Source: SG8-38 sp041576815 (GTDB lineage Bacteria; Myxococcota_A; Polyangia; Polyangiales; Houyiibacteriaceae). From it: a stretch of DNA of 64,000 bases. Position 1 is the first letter of the stretch; the number at the start of each line of letters is the position of its first letter. The notes beneath the pieces are model-generated. The model worked only from the letters and a program-made list of their open reading frames with translations, made no database searches and was not told where the DNA came from. Positions 8,686 to 17,281 of this stretch are shown here, one piece after another. The translations under genes and the position numbers were made by a program. The DNA is taken from NCBI GenBank assembly GCA_041576815.1, contig JBFGKE010000005.1, positions 78,853 to 142,852 on the forward strand, in the 5' to 3' direction.

Positions 8686-10161
8686 TCAATCGGCCGAAGG
8701 GATCAACACGACCTCTCGAGGCTGACCCGGTTCCACGAGCACGTCTTTGCCCACCTGTGTTCCATCCAGCTCTCGCGCCTCGAAGTGGTACGAGCCCGGC
8801 GCGAGCCTGAGCAGGATGGCCCGGTCCATCCGCAGCGGCCCGTAGCTCTGGCCGTTCACGTAGAGCTCGCCGCGGTCGAGGGCGGCTCGCACTTTGACCT
8901 CGACCGGAATCTCCGCGTTTGCAAACTGAGGCGGCGGTGGGGACGCGCCGGCCGCGGTCGTGTCGCGCCGACCGGCGTTGACGATGGCGATCACGGCGGC
9001 AAGCCCGAGCAGCGCGAGCACCGTGGTCACGGTCGACCACGAAAATGAAACCTCTCCGGGCGGCTCGGAAAGAAAGCGCCTCAACGAGGGGCGCTTCCCC
9101 GCGACCGCGCGCGGAACCATGCTCTTGACGACGTGCGGCAGCGTCGGGCCCGAGGCAGGACGATCGTCACTTCCGCGCGGAAGCGGGTATTGCTGGTAGA
9201 AGGGAAGCGTGTCGCCGTCGGGCGGCTCGAGCGCATCGCCGTCGAAATCGGCCACGATGCACGTGACGTTGTCGTGCCCGCCGGCCGCGTTGGCGAGGTC
9301 GATCAGCCGGTCCACGAGCTGTGGAAGGGGACCGACGCAGGCCATTTCTTCGCGAATGGCTGCGTCGTGGACCAAGCCGCTCAGACCGTCGGAGCAGAGG
9401 AGCACCCGATCGCCGCGTCGAAGCTCGGCGAACGTCAGATCCACGACGACCTGCTCGGTCGTTCCAAGCGCCTGCAAAATGATGTTGGAGTGCTCGAAGG
9501 CCTCGGCTTCATCTTCGGTGAGTTGGCCGGCCTCGATGAGCTGGTTGACCAAGGATTGGTCCTTGGTGACGAGGTTTAGTTGACCGTTCCGCAAGATGTA
9601 GCAGCGGCTGTCGCCGACTTGTCCGATGAACAGGACCTTGTCGATCAGCCCTGCCACCGTGGCCGTCGTGCCCATCCCGCGGCGGGTTCGATCTTTCTTT
9701 GCTGCGAGGAAGATACGCGCCCCGGCCTCTTCAATCGAATCGACCAAGCGACGAGCAAACTGGTCGCGGTCCTCGGCGGCATGGTCGCCGCGTAGCATCT
9801 CGAACATCGTGTCGACGGCCATGTGGCTCGCCACCTCGCCCGCCGCCGCACCGCCCATTCCGTCACAGACCGCGAGCGCAAAGCCTCGCTCGGACACACT
9901 GCCCTCGACGACCTGCTCCTCCGAAAGCGGCCCTGCGTCGGAGCTGAGATCGGCAATCATGAAGTTGTCTTCGTTGTGCTCGCGAACGAGCCCCACGTCG
10001 GTCTTGCCGAACGTGGTGAACCGGAGCCCAGAAGGCGTACCCGCTGGGGTCACCTTCGGCGTCCGCTCCCAGGTCTCGACGCCGCTCGCCGGCGCCAACG
10101 TCTCACCACCGTCGGCCCCTTGAGGTGGATCGCCACCGTTCCGGTGCGCATCCCCGCTCAT
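8686..10161 (-). CDS. PP2C-type protein serine/threonine phosphatase with membrane anchor
   Basis: 491 residues. A PP2C/SpoIIE-like catalytic domain spans about residues 45-310, with metal-binding Asp motifs EHNEDNF, CDGMGGAAAGE, GDSRCYIL, CSDGLSG and HDNVTCIV. A Pro-rich linker, a membrane helix (VLALLGLAAVIAIV, near 380-395) and a roughly 75-residue C-terminal domain resembling PEGA/beta-sandwich modules (GELYVNGQSYGPL) follow, likely periplasmic. The family removes phosphate from Ser/Thr. First gene of a three-gene unit with FHA and unknown proteins. ATG start at 10161 has no competing upstream start. Confidence 0.93.
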   Translation of the reverse strand: MSGDAHRNGGDPPQGADGGETLAPASGVETWERTPKVTPAGTPSGLRFTTFGKTDVGLVREHNEDNFMIADLSSDAGPLSEEQVVEGSVSERGFALAVCDGMGGAAAGEVASHMAVDTMFEMLRGDHAAEDRDQFARRLVDSIEEAGARIFLAAKKDRTRRGMGTTATVAGLIDKVLFIGQVGDSRCYILRNGQLNLVTKDQSLVNQLIEAGQLTEDEAEAFEHSNIILQALGTTEQVVVDLTFAELRRGDRVLLCSDGLSGLVHDAAIREEMACVGPLPQLVDRLIDLANAAGGHDNVTCIVADFDGDALEPPDGDTLPFYQQYPLPRGSDDRPASGPTLPHVVKSMVPRAVAGKRPSLRRFLSEPPGEVSFSWSTVTTVLALLGLAAVIAIVNAGRRDTTAAGASPPPPQFANAEIPVEVKVRAALDRGELYVNGQSYGPLRMDRAILLRLAPGSYHFEARELDGTQVGKDVLVEPGQPREVVLIPSAD

Positions 10162-10275
10162 TCAGCCCCCGCCTGCATCCAATCGCCCCACGTCGACACT
10201 CTAACGATATAGCGTACAGGCGCCCCGCCGAAATCCCAAGCGTTTGCCCCCCAATTAGGCCCGATTCCGGGCGTT

Positions 10276-10899
10276 TTACAGAAGGAAATGGAACCCGAGA
10301 CGGAGGACGATCATGGCGTCCAGGACCGCGTCGACACCGCGAACGGCCCCGTCCGCCGGGGTGGTGAACGCTTGGGTTCTGAGCAGGTTGCCAGTGACGA
10401 GAAAGAACAGGACCGCGTCGGGCGTGAGCTCGACCTCGGCCCCCGCGCCGATCTCCGCCGTCCCGCCGAGGGTGGCAACCCGGAACGAAGGCCCCAGCGT
10501 GAGGAAGCCTCCCCGCAGGCGAAGGACCGGATGGGTAGAGCGATTGGGAAGGAAAGAGTATTGCAGAGTCCCCAGGAACATCTGTGGCACGGTGACCTCG
10601 TAGACCCCGTTCGCGGTCATCAGCCAGAACTCGTATCCAAACCCGACACCGATCCCGTTGGCCCACCGATAAGAGAAGCCCACCCCGACGCCCCAGCCGA
10701 GGTCGGCAATACACTGAGTGCCGGCGGGGCAAAGCCGCTTGGTCGACACCGGGATCACGAGACCGGTCTCCGGGCCGATCGAAAACGAGCCGGCTCGCTC
10801 GTGGGCTCCGCCGGACAGCTCCGCGGAATCGGCCCGAACCGATCGAGGGGCGCTGAGGCAAAGCACCCCCAAACACAGGGCGGCGCATCGGATTGGCAC
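10276..10899 (-). CDS. Predicted outer-membrane beta-barrel protein
   Basis: 207 residues from the GTG at 10899; a TTG at 10935 would lengthen the N-terminus and spoil the signal peptide. A signal peptide (CAALCLGVLCLSAPRSVRA) is followed by alternating Gly/aromatic strands (GVGVGFSYRWANGIGVGFGY) and ends in a hydrophobic strand with a terminal Leu, as in small outer-membrane barrels. Two Cys (CPAGTQC) probably form a disulfide. No enzymatic motif. Function unknown. Confidence 0.7.
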   Translation of the reverse strand: MPIRCAALCLGVLCLSAPRSVRADSAELSGGAHERAGSFSIGPETGLVIPVSTKRLCPAGTQCIADLGWGVGVGFSYRWANGIGVGFGYEFWLMTANGVYEVTVPQMFLGTLQYSFLPNRSTHPVLRLRGGFLTLGPSFRVATLGGTAEIGAGAEVELTPDAVLFFLVTGNLLRTQAFTTPADGAVRGVDAVLDAMIVLRLGFHFLL

Positions 10900-10937
10900 G
10901 GGGCTAGCATAGAGGCATCGTTCCCGCGCCGACAAGA

Positions 10938-10965
10938 TTGACAGCCCCCACCCCTTTCTTATAGT
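10938..10965 (+). promoter_or_regulatory. Sigma-70-type promoter for the acidic 122-aa protein
   Basis: A perfect -35 hexamer TTGACA (10938-10943) and a -10 TATAGT (10960-10965) are separated by 16 nt. Predicted transcription would begin near 10972, about 25 nt before the ATG at 10998. It is the closest match to consensus that I noticed in the window and suggests constitutive expression. Confidence 0.7.
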
Positions 10966-10997
10966 AGCGCCGATTCGTCACGCGAAGAGGTTTTGGG

Positions 10998-11366
10998 ATG
11001 GAGATCTTCCTGAATAAGCGCTCGATGCAGCGTGTCCGCCTATCGGTGGCGGATGCGATCGAAGACGGGGAAATCGACGCCCTCCGCGAGGATTTGGTCA
11101 GCGTCTTCTCCGATGACGACATCGAGGAAATCGAACGCCGAATCGACAGCGGGGATTTTTACGACTTCATCTCCGAGATCCTCGACGAGTGGTCCGGCGA
11201 AGACCTGGACGAGCTCATGGAGCTTCTCGAAACCCAGCTCGCCGATGCCGACGTCGCTTTGAAGTACACCGCGCCAGAAACCGACGATTCGGACGACGAC
11301 GATGCCGAGGACGAAGAAGAGGCCGAAGAGGAGCTGATCGTCGACGACTCGGACGACGACCTGTAG
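10998..11366 (+). CDS. Small acidic hypothetical protein
   Basis: 122 residues. Residues 1-85 look helical and amphipathic (SVADAIEDGEIDALRED, DDDIEEIERRID); the C-terminal third is almost entirely Asp/Glu (EDEEEAEEELIVDDSDDD). No Cys, no membrane helix, no known family recognised. The strong promoter just upstream implies high expression. Acidic tails like this occur in nucleic-acid-mimicking, chaperone or cation-buffering proteins, but nothing here selects among these. Monocistronic by spacing. Confidence 0.75.
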   Translation: MEIFLNKRSMQRVRLSVADAIEDGEIDALREDLVSVFSDDDIEEIERRIDSGDFYDFISEILDEWSGEDLDELMELLETQLADADVALKYTAPETDDSDDDDAEDEEEAEEELIVDDSDDDL

Positions 11367-11437
11367 TCCCCGCCCCACCTGAAAAGTTCTGGTGACCTTT
11401 CCTGGCATCTACGCTCGTGAGAGGTGATGCTGTTGTC

Positions 11438-12610
11438 ATGCGTGTTCAATGTATCGTGGGGGGCCACACGCTTGGCTTTGTCGTGGGGGTGTTGGTCGGC
11501 TGCGGGGGCGGCGGCGGTGGTGGAGACGGCTCCACGGACTTGCAGCTCACCGCCGATCCGACCGTGCACCAAAGAACGTCGCACGCGATCACCCAGGCGA
11601 GCTATCGTTGGATAGACCGCCATCAGTACAAGCCTGACGACGGTTTCGTGCACGCGTTTGGCTACGGTGACTTCGACTCCGATGGCAAGGAGGACGCGCT
11701 CGTGTTCAGCGGGCAGTTTCTTTCGGCGGCCGCGAACCCGGCACGACTCACGCTAGACGTGGACGGTGGCGCGTCGAACGGCGCTGCAGTATTCGGCGGC
11801 AACGTGCCTGGCGGGATTCACCCGCGCAAGCTGTTGGTGGGCGACCTCAACGGCGATAACGATGACGACGCGGTGCTCATCGACCACGGATTCGACGCTG
11901 ACCCGTTTCCAGGAGCGCCAGTGGTCTACGTGCTCTCGGGCGGTGACGGCAGTCTCACGACGACGGTCGATGTCGCGTTGACGGGGTTTCACCACGCCGG
12001 GGCGCTTGGCGACTTCGACAATGACGGCGACTTGGATCTATTCGTCGCCAGCTCACCATGGCAGGACAAGCCGCACGTGCTTCTCCAAAACGACGGCGAC
12101 GGCATGATGACGGAGACGAGCCAGCTGGTCGGCAATCACTGGAGTCTCAACATTTGGGCAAGCGAGCTCGCCGATCTCGACGGCGACGGATTTCTCGATC
12201 TGCTCATCGGTGGCAGCAACGCCGAGGGCGACTCGAAGGTGCTTTGGGGCTCGTCCAACGGAAGCTACGGCAGCGACGTGCTGAGCCTGGGCCTCTCGCA
12301 GCACGACACGTATGACTTCGACGCGGAAGACATCGACGGCGATGGCGACCGTGACCTTCTGGTGACCCTCGTGAGCCTTCAGACGAACCAGACCCACCTG
12401 CGGCTATTCATCAACGAAGGCGAGCGTCGCTTCACGGACGAGACCGCCACTCGCTTTGACATCCCAGGCCACGATGCGTTTTGGTTCGACTTCAGCTTCA
12501 TCCAGGACATCGACGATGACGACGATTTGGACATCGTCGCCGACGACTGGGGCCGCAGGCTCTCATGGCTCAACGAAGGCGGTACCTTCGCAAAGCAGCC
12601 GATCCGGTAG
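11438..12610 (+). CDS. FG-GAP/VCBS repeat lipoprotein
   Basis: 390 residues from the ATG at 11438; a GTG at 11417 is also possible. The signal peptide ends in a lipobox (LVGC) followed by a run of Gly. The mature protein holds repeated calcium-binding blades of FG-GAP type: DFDSDGKEDALV, DLNGDNDDDAVL, DFDNDGDLDLFV, DLDGDGFLDLLI, DIDGDGDRDLLV and DIDDDDDLDIVA. The family folds as an integrin-like beta-propeller at the cell surface and often mediates adhesion or carbohydrate contact. Probably an outer-membrane lipoprotein; ligand unknown. Confidence 0.88.
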   Translation: MRVQCIVGGHTLGFVVGVLVGCGGGGGGGDGSTDLQLTADPTVHQRTSHAITQASYRWIDRHQYKPDDGFVHAFGYGDFDSDGKEDALVFSGQFLSAAANPARLTLDVDGGASNGAAVFGGNVPGGIHPRKLLVGDLNGDNDDDAVLIDHGFDADPFPGAPVVYVLSGGDGSLTTTVDVALTGFHHAGALGDFDNDGDLDLFVASSPWQDKPHVLLQNDGDGMMTETSQLVGNHWSLNIWASELADLDGDGFLDLLIGGSNAEGDSKVLWGSSNGSYGSDVLSLGLSQHDTYDFDAEDIDGDGDRDLLVTLVSLQTNQTHLRLFINEGERRFTDETATRFDIPGHDAFWFDFSFIQDIDDDDDLDIVADDWGRRLSWLNEGGTFAKQPIR

Positions 12611-12712
12611 CCGGCCCGCACATCCTCGCCTGGGATCGTTCCGAAATCCCCGCATGGCCCGAGTCCCGTCGTGAGGGCTTCCGACCTCCGGCACAGCCTC
12701 GCACGGACGGCG

Positions 12713-13471
12713 TTAAACCGTGTTAGATCGTTCGATCTTCGAATGTTTGGCTCCGGGCCGTCCCCGGAACCGGGCGACGTATTGGCCACAGAACAGACGG
12801 GCGGCCGGGGCTAGTCGTTCGATGAGGGGCTCGACGCGCTTGCAGACCTTGGCCATGGGGTCGGGGCAAAAATACGGTACCAGCCCGATGAAGGTGGCGC
12901 GTTCTACCTGCCCTCCGCCCCGGCGAAACCAGCCATCGATGGTGGTGGCACGGAAGCTCTTCTCGTCGTGCCGCACGTGGTAGGGAGAGACCCTTTCGAT
13001 GACTTTGAGCACGGGGTTGTAGCCGTTGGGCTCCACGATGACGATGTCGTTTGCCACCTTGCAAGCGCTGGCGGCGACGGCGGCCGGATCATCCACGTGG
13101 TGCAGCAAGCCACGGATGATCGCAACGTCGAAGCGCTCACCCCGCTCGTGCAAGCGGGTGGCGTCCCCCACCTCGAACTCCACCTGGTCGTTGCCGGCAG
13201 CGCGTTGCCGCGCCCGCTCGATGGCCATCGCGGCGGCGTCGACCCCGAGGACCCGGCGCGCCCCGGCACGGGCGAGCTCCATCGAATAGGTGCCATCCCC
13301 GCAGCCGATGTCTATCACGTCACGACCGGCGACGTTGACCAGATCCTCGACCGCCCGGGAGATGCGCCCGTTGGCCAGGCGGCAGGACAGCTTGTCGCTG
13401 GTGTACAGGTAGCCGCCATGCTGCTCGACGTCGTCGTTGAACTCGGTCCAGATGTCACTTCGTTTGCTCAC
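12713..13471 (-). CDS. Class I SAM-dependent methyltransferase (last gene of glycan operon)
   Basis: 252 residues from the GTG at 13471, two nt after the preceding stop; the frame is open further upstream but that would overlap the neighbour. Motif I is VIDIGCGDGTYSMELA, the acidic post-motif II is GVDAA, followed by GDATRLHE and a Leu/His-rich stretch GLLHHVDDP. These are Methyltransf_11/25 hallmarks. Lack of signal peptide places it in the cytoplasm. In this operon it presumably methylates a sugar or glycan-lipid intermediate, an inference from context only. Confidence 0.88.
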   Translation of the reverse strand: MSKRSDIWTEFNDDVEQHGGYLYTSDKLSCRLANGRISRAVEDLVNVAGRDVIDIGCGDGTYSMELARAGARRVLGVDAAAMAIERARQRAAGNDQVEFEVGDATRLHERGERFDVAIIRGLLHHVDDPAAVAASACKVANDIVIVEPNGYNPVLKVIERVSPYHVRHDEKSFRATTIDGWFRRGGGQVERATFIGLVPYFCPDPMAKVCKRVEPLIERLAPAARLFCGQYVARFRGRPGAKHSKIERSNTV

Positions 13472-13473
13472 GG

Positions 13474-14379
13474 TCAGCTCGGTGCATACCCCACCGCCAC
13501 CATGTTGCCCACCCACATCGGCAGGGCCCGGCGATGCAGCCGGGCCCGGCGAAGAACGCTCAGCACCGCCTCTCGGGCCGGCCCCGGGAGGGGCGCCAGG
13601 CGCAGCCAATAGGTGAGAGGATAGGTGTTGCGCAAGGGCCGAACCGAGACGCGGCTGAGACCCAGCTCGACGAGCAGCCGACGCAGGCTCCGGGGCGAAA
13701 ACAGCTGCAGGTGCTCCACGTCCAAAATGGGCGAGCGCTCGCCTAGGAGTCGTGCCAACCAGGCTCGATAGTTGTGGGCCACGGTGAGGAACGCCCCCCC
13801 AGGCTCGAGCAGCGATACGACATCGGAGCACACCGCCCGGGGGTCGTCGAGGTGCTCGAGAGTTTGAAAGCAAGACACCAGGCTGTACTGGCCGGCTGCG
13901 TAATCGCTAGCTCGGAAAACGGCTTCCCGGATCAATGGCCGGATGGCCGAGTCGGCTTCGGCAATGGGAGCCGCGGAAGGCTCCACCCCCTCCACCTCGC
14001 CAAAGCCCGCGGCCAACAGCTGCCGCAAAAACGCCCCGTCCCCGGTCCCGATGTCCAATGCCTTGCCGAGCCGCGGGAGGTTTGCGGTGATGCGCCCGAG
14101 CTCGCCGGCGTAGCTAGCGGCCGCGTATTGGGAGGCCTCCGCCGCATCGAAGGATGCTGCCCGATAGGAGGCTTCGAGCCAGTCCGGCTCGGGGGCCGGG
14201 GTCGCGTAGAGCAAATCGCAGTCGGGACAACAGACCATGCGGTGATGCATGCCCTCCGGCGCCTTGCGGGAGGCAAATGAGAAGTCGTCGAGGCGGCTGG
14301 GGTCGACGTTGGCGCCAAACCACTGCCGGGAGTCATCGCCACTGCCACACAGGGGGCAGCTCCGCCGTCGCAGTTTCAT
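13474..14379 (-). CDS. SAM-dependent methyltransferase with N-terminal zinc ribbon
   Basis: 301 residues; ATG at 14379 overlaps the preceding stop (ATGA). Residues 8-60 hold two Cys pairs (CPLCGS and CCPDCDLLY), a zinc-ribbon of the type seen in many sugar-modifying methyltransferases. The SAM fold follows with ALDIGTGDGAFLRQLL and CFQTLEHLDDP, and ends with a region typical of Methyltransf_23 (DVEHLQLFSPRSL). A longer reading frame upstream overlaps the fusion gene and is out of frame with it. Substrate likely a nucleotide sugar or lipid-linked glycan. Confidence 0.88.
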   Translation of the reverse strand: MKLRRRSCPLCGSGDDSRQWFGANVDPSRLDDFSFASRKAPEGMHHRMVCCPDCDLLYATPAPEPDWLEASYRAASFDAAEASQYAAASYAGELGRITANLPRLGKALDIGTGDGAFLRQLLAAGFGEVEGVEPSAAPIAEADSAIRPLIREAVFRASDYAAGQYSLVSCFQTLEHLDDPRAVCSDVVSLLEPGGAFLTVAHNYRAWLARLLGERSPILDVEHLQLFSPRSLRRLLVELGLSRVSVRPLRNTYPLTYWLRLAPLPGPAREAVLSVLRRARLHRRALPMWVGNMVAVGYAPS

Positions 14380-16364
14380 TCGCTGGTGTCCAAGGATCCG
14401 TCGGCGCGCAGCTCGTCTGCTGCGTCGCGAATTTCTCCATCGCGGATGATGCTGCGCCGCAGAAAGTGCGGGCGACGCTTCACTTCCTCGAAGATCTTGG
14501 CGATGTACTCGCCCACCATGCTGATGGCGAAGAGATTGACGGCGCCGAAGAAGGTCACGGTCAACAGCGTGGAGGTGATGCCCGGCGGAGCGAGGTCGGG
14601 GAGCCACAGTTTGGTGACCACCTGCACCCCGGCCAACACCGCGAAGAGGGAGATCAGCAAGGTGGCGCCCACGCTGAGCATGGTCAACGGAACGTTGCTG
14701 AAGGAGAGGATGCCCTTCTTGGCCCACCCGATGTTGCGCCACAGATTGTTGGTGCTCTTGCCGAACATCCGCTCCGGACGCAGATAGTCCACGCCGGTTT
14801 GGGAGAAGCCCACAAACGCCCGCACCCCGCGCAAAAACAGGTCGCGCTCCGGAAAGCGTAGAATCCTGCGAACCACCCGCCGGTCCATCAGAGAGAAGTC
14901 GCCGGCGTCGTGGGGAATGCTGATGAAGGAGAAGCGGTCGAAGAGCCGGTAGAACATCCAGTAGGCGATGCGCATGTGCCACGGCGCTTCGCGCTTCACC
15001 CGCCGGCCGTACACCACGTCGTAGCCCTCGCGCCATTTCTCCACGAACTGTTCGATGAGCTCCGGGGGATCCTGGAGGTCGCCGTCGAGCAGCACGCAGG
15101 CGTTCTTGCTGGCCACAGCCATGCCGCTCTTGAACGCGGCCTGGGAGCCAAAATTGCGCGAATGGCTGATGCCGATCACCCGACGATCCCGCGCGCTCAG
15201 GTTGCGGATGACCTCCTCGGAGTCATCGGGGCTGCAGTCGTTGACGAAGATGATCTCGTACTCGATGCGCAGCTTCCGAAACACGGCAGTGAGCCGCTCG
15301 TGCATGATCGGGATGGCTTGGCCGTCGCGGTAGCAGGCGATGACGGCACTGACGCTGTGTTTGGTATTGAGGCCGTATTTTTTGGACGAGCGCTCGTACG
15401 CCTCGCGATCCGGCAGCGCTTCGAGCCACTTGGCGGTGCGCTCGAGCCCCTCGCGAAAAGACGTCCGGGCTGACCACCCGATGGCATCTTTCGCCCGGCT
15501 CGGCTCGGCGTACCACTCACCCACGTCCCAGCGTCGCTTGGGCATGGAGTACTTGGGCTCTTCGTCTATCTGGAACACCTCCTTCGCCACCCGGGCGACG
15601 TCGGCGATGGTGGTGCGGATGCCGCTACCGATGTTCAAGGACTCCCCGAAGAGCTCCTCACGCATGCCGAGGGCGGCGTCGACGAAGGCCTCGGTCGCAT
15701 CGTCGACGTAGATGAAGTCGCGCGAGATGCTGGGGTCGACGAAGGGAGGCAGCCGGCCCTGCAGGCCGTTGAGCACGACGGCGGGGATCAAGCGGGAGGC
15801 GTCTTCGTAGGGGCCGAATATCGAATAGAGCCTGAGGTTGATGCCGGGCAGCCCCCGCTCCCGGCCCATGTATTTGAGCAGGGCGGCGGCGGAGACTTTG
15901 GACGCGGCGTAGTGGCTGTTGGGCTCGGCCGGGCTGTCCTCCCCCGGCCCCGCTGCGTTGCGGCCATACTCGGAGGAGCTACCGGCCTGCACGTAGCCAC
16001 GGATCTGGCGACTGGCGAGTTGCTCGAGGAGCCGGACGGGAAAGCTCAGGTTGGTGCGATAGATGAGCTGGGGGTCGGTTTCAAAGGGGTAGGCCCCGAA
16101 GGCCACGCTGTTGATCACCGTGAGGGGTCGCACCTTGTCGAGGAGGTCGGTGAGGTTGGCTTCGACGAGCAGATCCACCGCGAGCAGGTTGGCCTCTGGG
16201 AGTCCCTGGAGGCGCCACGCCGGAGCGGTGGAGGCGGTGCCAAACACGTCAGACCGCACGTCGAGCAGCGAGCGGTACACGTTGGCCCCCACGAAGCCGC
16301 TGGCTCCGAGCACCAGGATGGGCCCTTGCAGCTGCTCGATCTTCTGCCGCAGAGTAGCGCTCAC
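14376..16364 (-). CDS. Fused NAD-dependent epimerase/dehydratase and GT2 glycosyltransferase
   Basis: 662 residues in one uninterrupted frame; GTG at 16364 overlaps the transketolase stop. Residues 15-330 are an extended SDR nucleotide-sugar epimerase (LGASGFVGANVYRSL, YAASK active site, SGIRTTIADVARV). After a short linker (SSKKYGLNTKHS) residues 345-655 are a GT2 of the DPM1/ArnC type with EIIFVNDCSPDDS, the metal-binding DGDLQDP and QxxRW-like region, then two C-terminal membrane helices. The pair would make a nucleotide sugar and transfer it to polyprenyl phosphate at the inner membrane. Normally these are separate proteins; no frameshift is seen. Confidence 0.9.
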   Translation of the reverse strand: MSATLRQKIEQLQGPILVLGASGFVGANVYRSLLDVRSDVFGTASTAPAWRLQGLPEANLLAVDLLVEANLTDLLDKVRPLTVINSVAFGAYPFETDPQLIYRTNLSFPVRLLEQLASRQIRGYVQAGSSSEYGRNAAGPGEDSPAEPNSHYAASKVSAAALLKYMGRERGLPGINLRLYSIFGPYEDASRLIPAVVLNGLQGRLPPFVDPSISRDFIYVDDATEAFVDAALGMREELFGESLNIGSGIRTTIADVARVAKEVFQIDEEPKYSMPKRRWDVGEWYAEPSRAKDAIGWSARTSFREGLERTAKWLEALPDREAYERSSKKYGLNTKHSVSAVIACYRDGQAIPIMHERLTAVFRKLRIEYEIIFVNDCSPDDSEEVIRNLSARDRRVIGISHSRNFGSQAAFKSGMAVASKNACVLLDGDLQDPPELIEQFVEKWREGYDVVYGRRVKREAPWHMRIAYWMFYRLFDRFSFISIPHDAGDFSLMDRRVVRRILRFPERDLFLRGVRAFVGFSQTGVDYLRPERMFGKSTNNLWRNIGWAKKGILSFSNVPLTMLSVGATLLISLFAVLAGVQVVTKLWLPDLAPPGITSTLLTVTFFGAVNLFAISMVGEYIAKIFEEVKRRPHFLRRSIIRDGEIRDAADELRADGSLDTSE

Positions 16365-17281
16365 GCCCGCGCCCCCAGAGACCTGCACTGCTCGAGCAGG
16401 GACGAAGGGTCGAGACCGCTCTGCCGCCGGTGGAAGCGCTGCGAGCCATAGGTGCCCGAGGGGTAGCCTCGCGCGTGCACGTGGGCGAAGCGCCCGATGA
16501 CGATGCCCTCCGACGCCAGCGCGGCGACCAGCGCGCGCCCCACGCTGCCTCGGGCCACGTGCTCCTCCGCCACGCACAGGCTTCCCGTGCGCCGCAGCGC
16601 ATGGACCAGCTCATCCGGCAAGGTGGGCACGTCGATGGGCAGCTCGGCCACGACCCACACGTCGGGACGCTCGCTCTTCGGGAGCGCTTCGGCAGCACGC
16701 ACCAGGCTCCCGGCCAAGGGCCCCACGGCCACGCACACCGGCCCGTCGCCGGCCAAGAGATGCCGCCAGGGTGCGTATTCGGGCGGCTCGGTCTGCTCTC
16801 CCCATTCGCAGCGCCCCAGACGCAAATAGCCAGGGCAGCGCGCAGCCGCCATGCGATCGACGGCGGGACCCACGTCGGTGCGAAAAGCAGGCACGAAGGC
16901 CCTCAGGTGGGGCAGCGCCAGCAGGACACCGTAGTCCTCCAGGGCATGGTGGCTGCCCCCCATGACGCCGTAGCCATAGCCCCCGCCGTTGCCGACCAGC
17001 TTGACCGGGAGCTTATGCAGACAAACGTCGTTGCGGATCTGCTCGTAGGCCCGCGCGTAGCAAAACGGCGCAATGCTGTAGACCCAAGGGGACATGCCCT
17101 CTGCACACAGCCCCGCCGCCACCGTGACCATGTTCTGCTCGGCCACGCCCGCGTTGATGAACCGCTCGCCCAGCGCCTCCGCCAAAGGCTCCAGCGCGTT
17201 GAAGCCCAAGTCCCCAGTGAGGAAGACCAGCTCTCGTTGCGACGACAGCTCGACCCACCGGCGGCACGCGAAGTTCCTCAT
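16361..17281 (-). CDS. Transketolase, C-terminal subunit (split enzyme)
   Basis: 306 residues; ATG at 17281 overlaps the stop of the N-terminal subunit. It carries the pyrimidine-binding domain with the catalytic Glu region INAGVAEQNMVTVAAGL and a transketolase C-terminal domain with VWVVAELPIDVP and SLCVAEEHVARGS. Split transketolases pair two half-proteins around thiamine diphosphate and move two-carbon units between sugar phosphates. Location among glycosyltransferases implies a specialised role in building an unusual sugar rather than the housekeeping pentose pathway. Confidence 0.9.
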   Translation of the reverse strand: MRNFACRRWVELSSQRELVFLTGDLGFNALEPLAEALGERFINAGVAEQNMVTVAAGLCAEGMSPWVYSIAPFCYARAYEQIRNDVCLHKLPVKLVGNGGGYGYGVMGGSHHALEDYGVLLALPHLRAFVPAFRTDVGPAVDRMAAARCPGYLRLGRCEWGEQTEPPEYAPWRHLLAGDGPVCVAVGPLAGSLVRAAEALPKSERPDVWVVAELPIDVPTLPDELVHALRRTGSLCVAEEHVARGSVGRALVAALASEGIVIGRFAHVHARGYPSGTYGSQRFHRRQSGLDPSSLLEQCRSLGARA

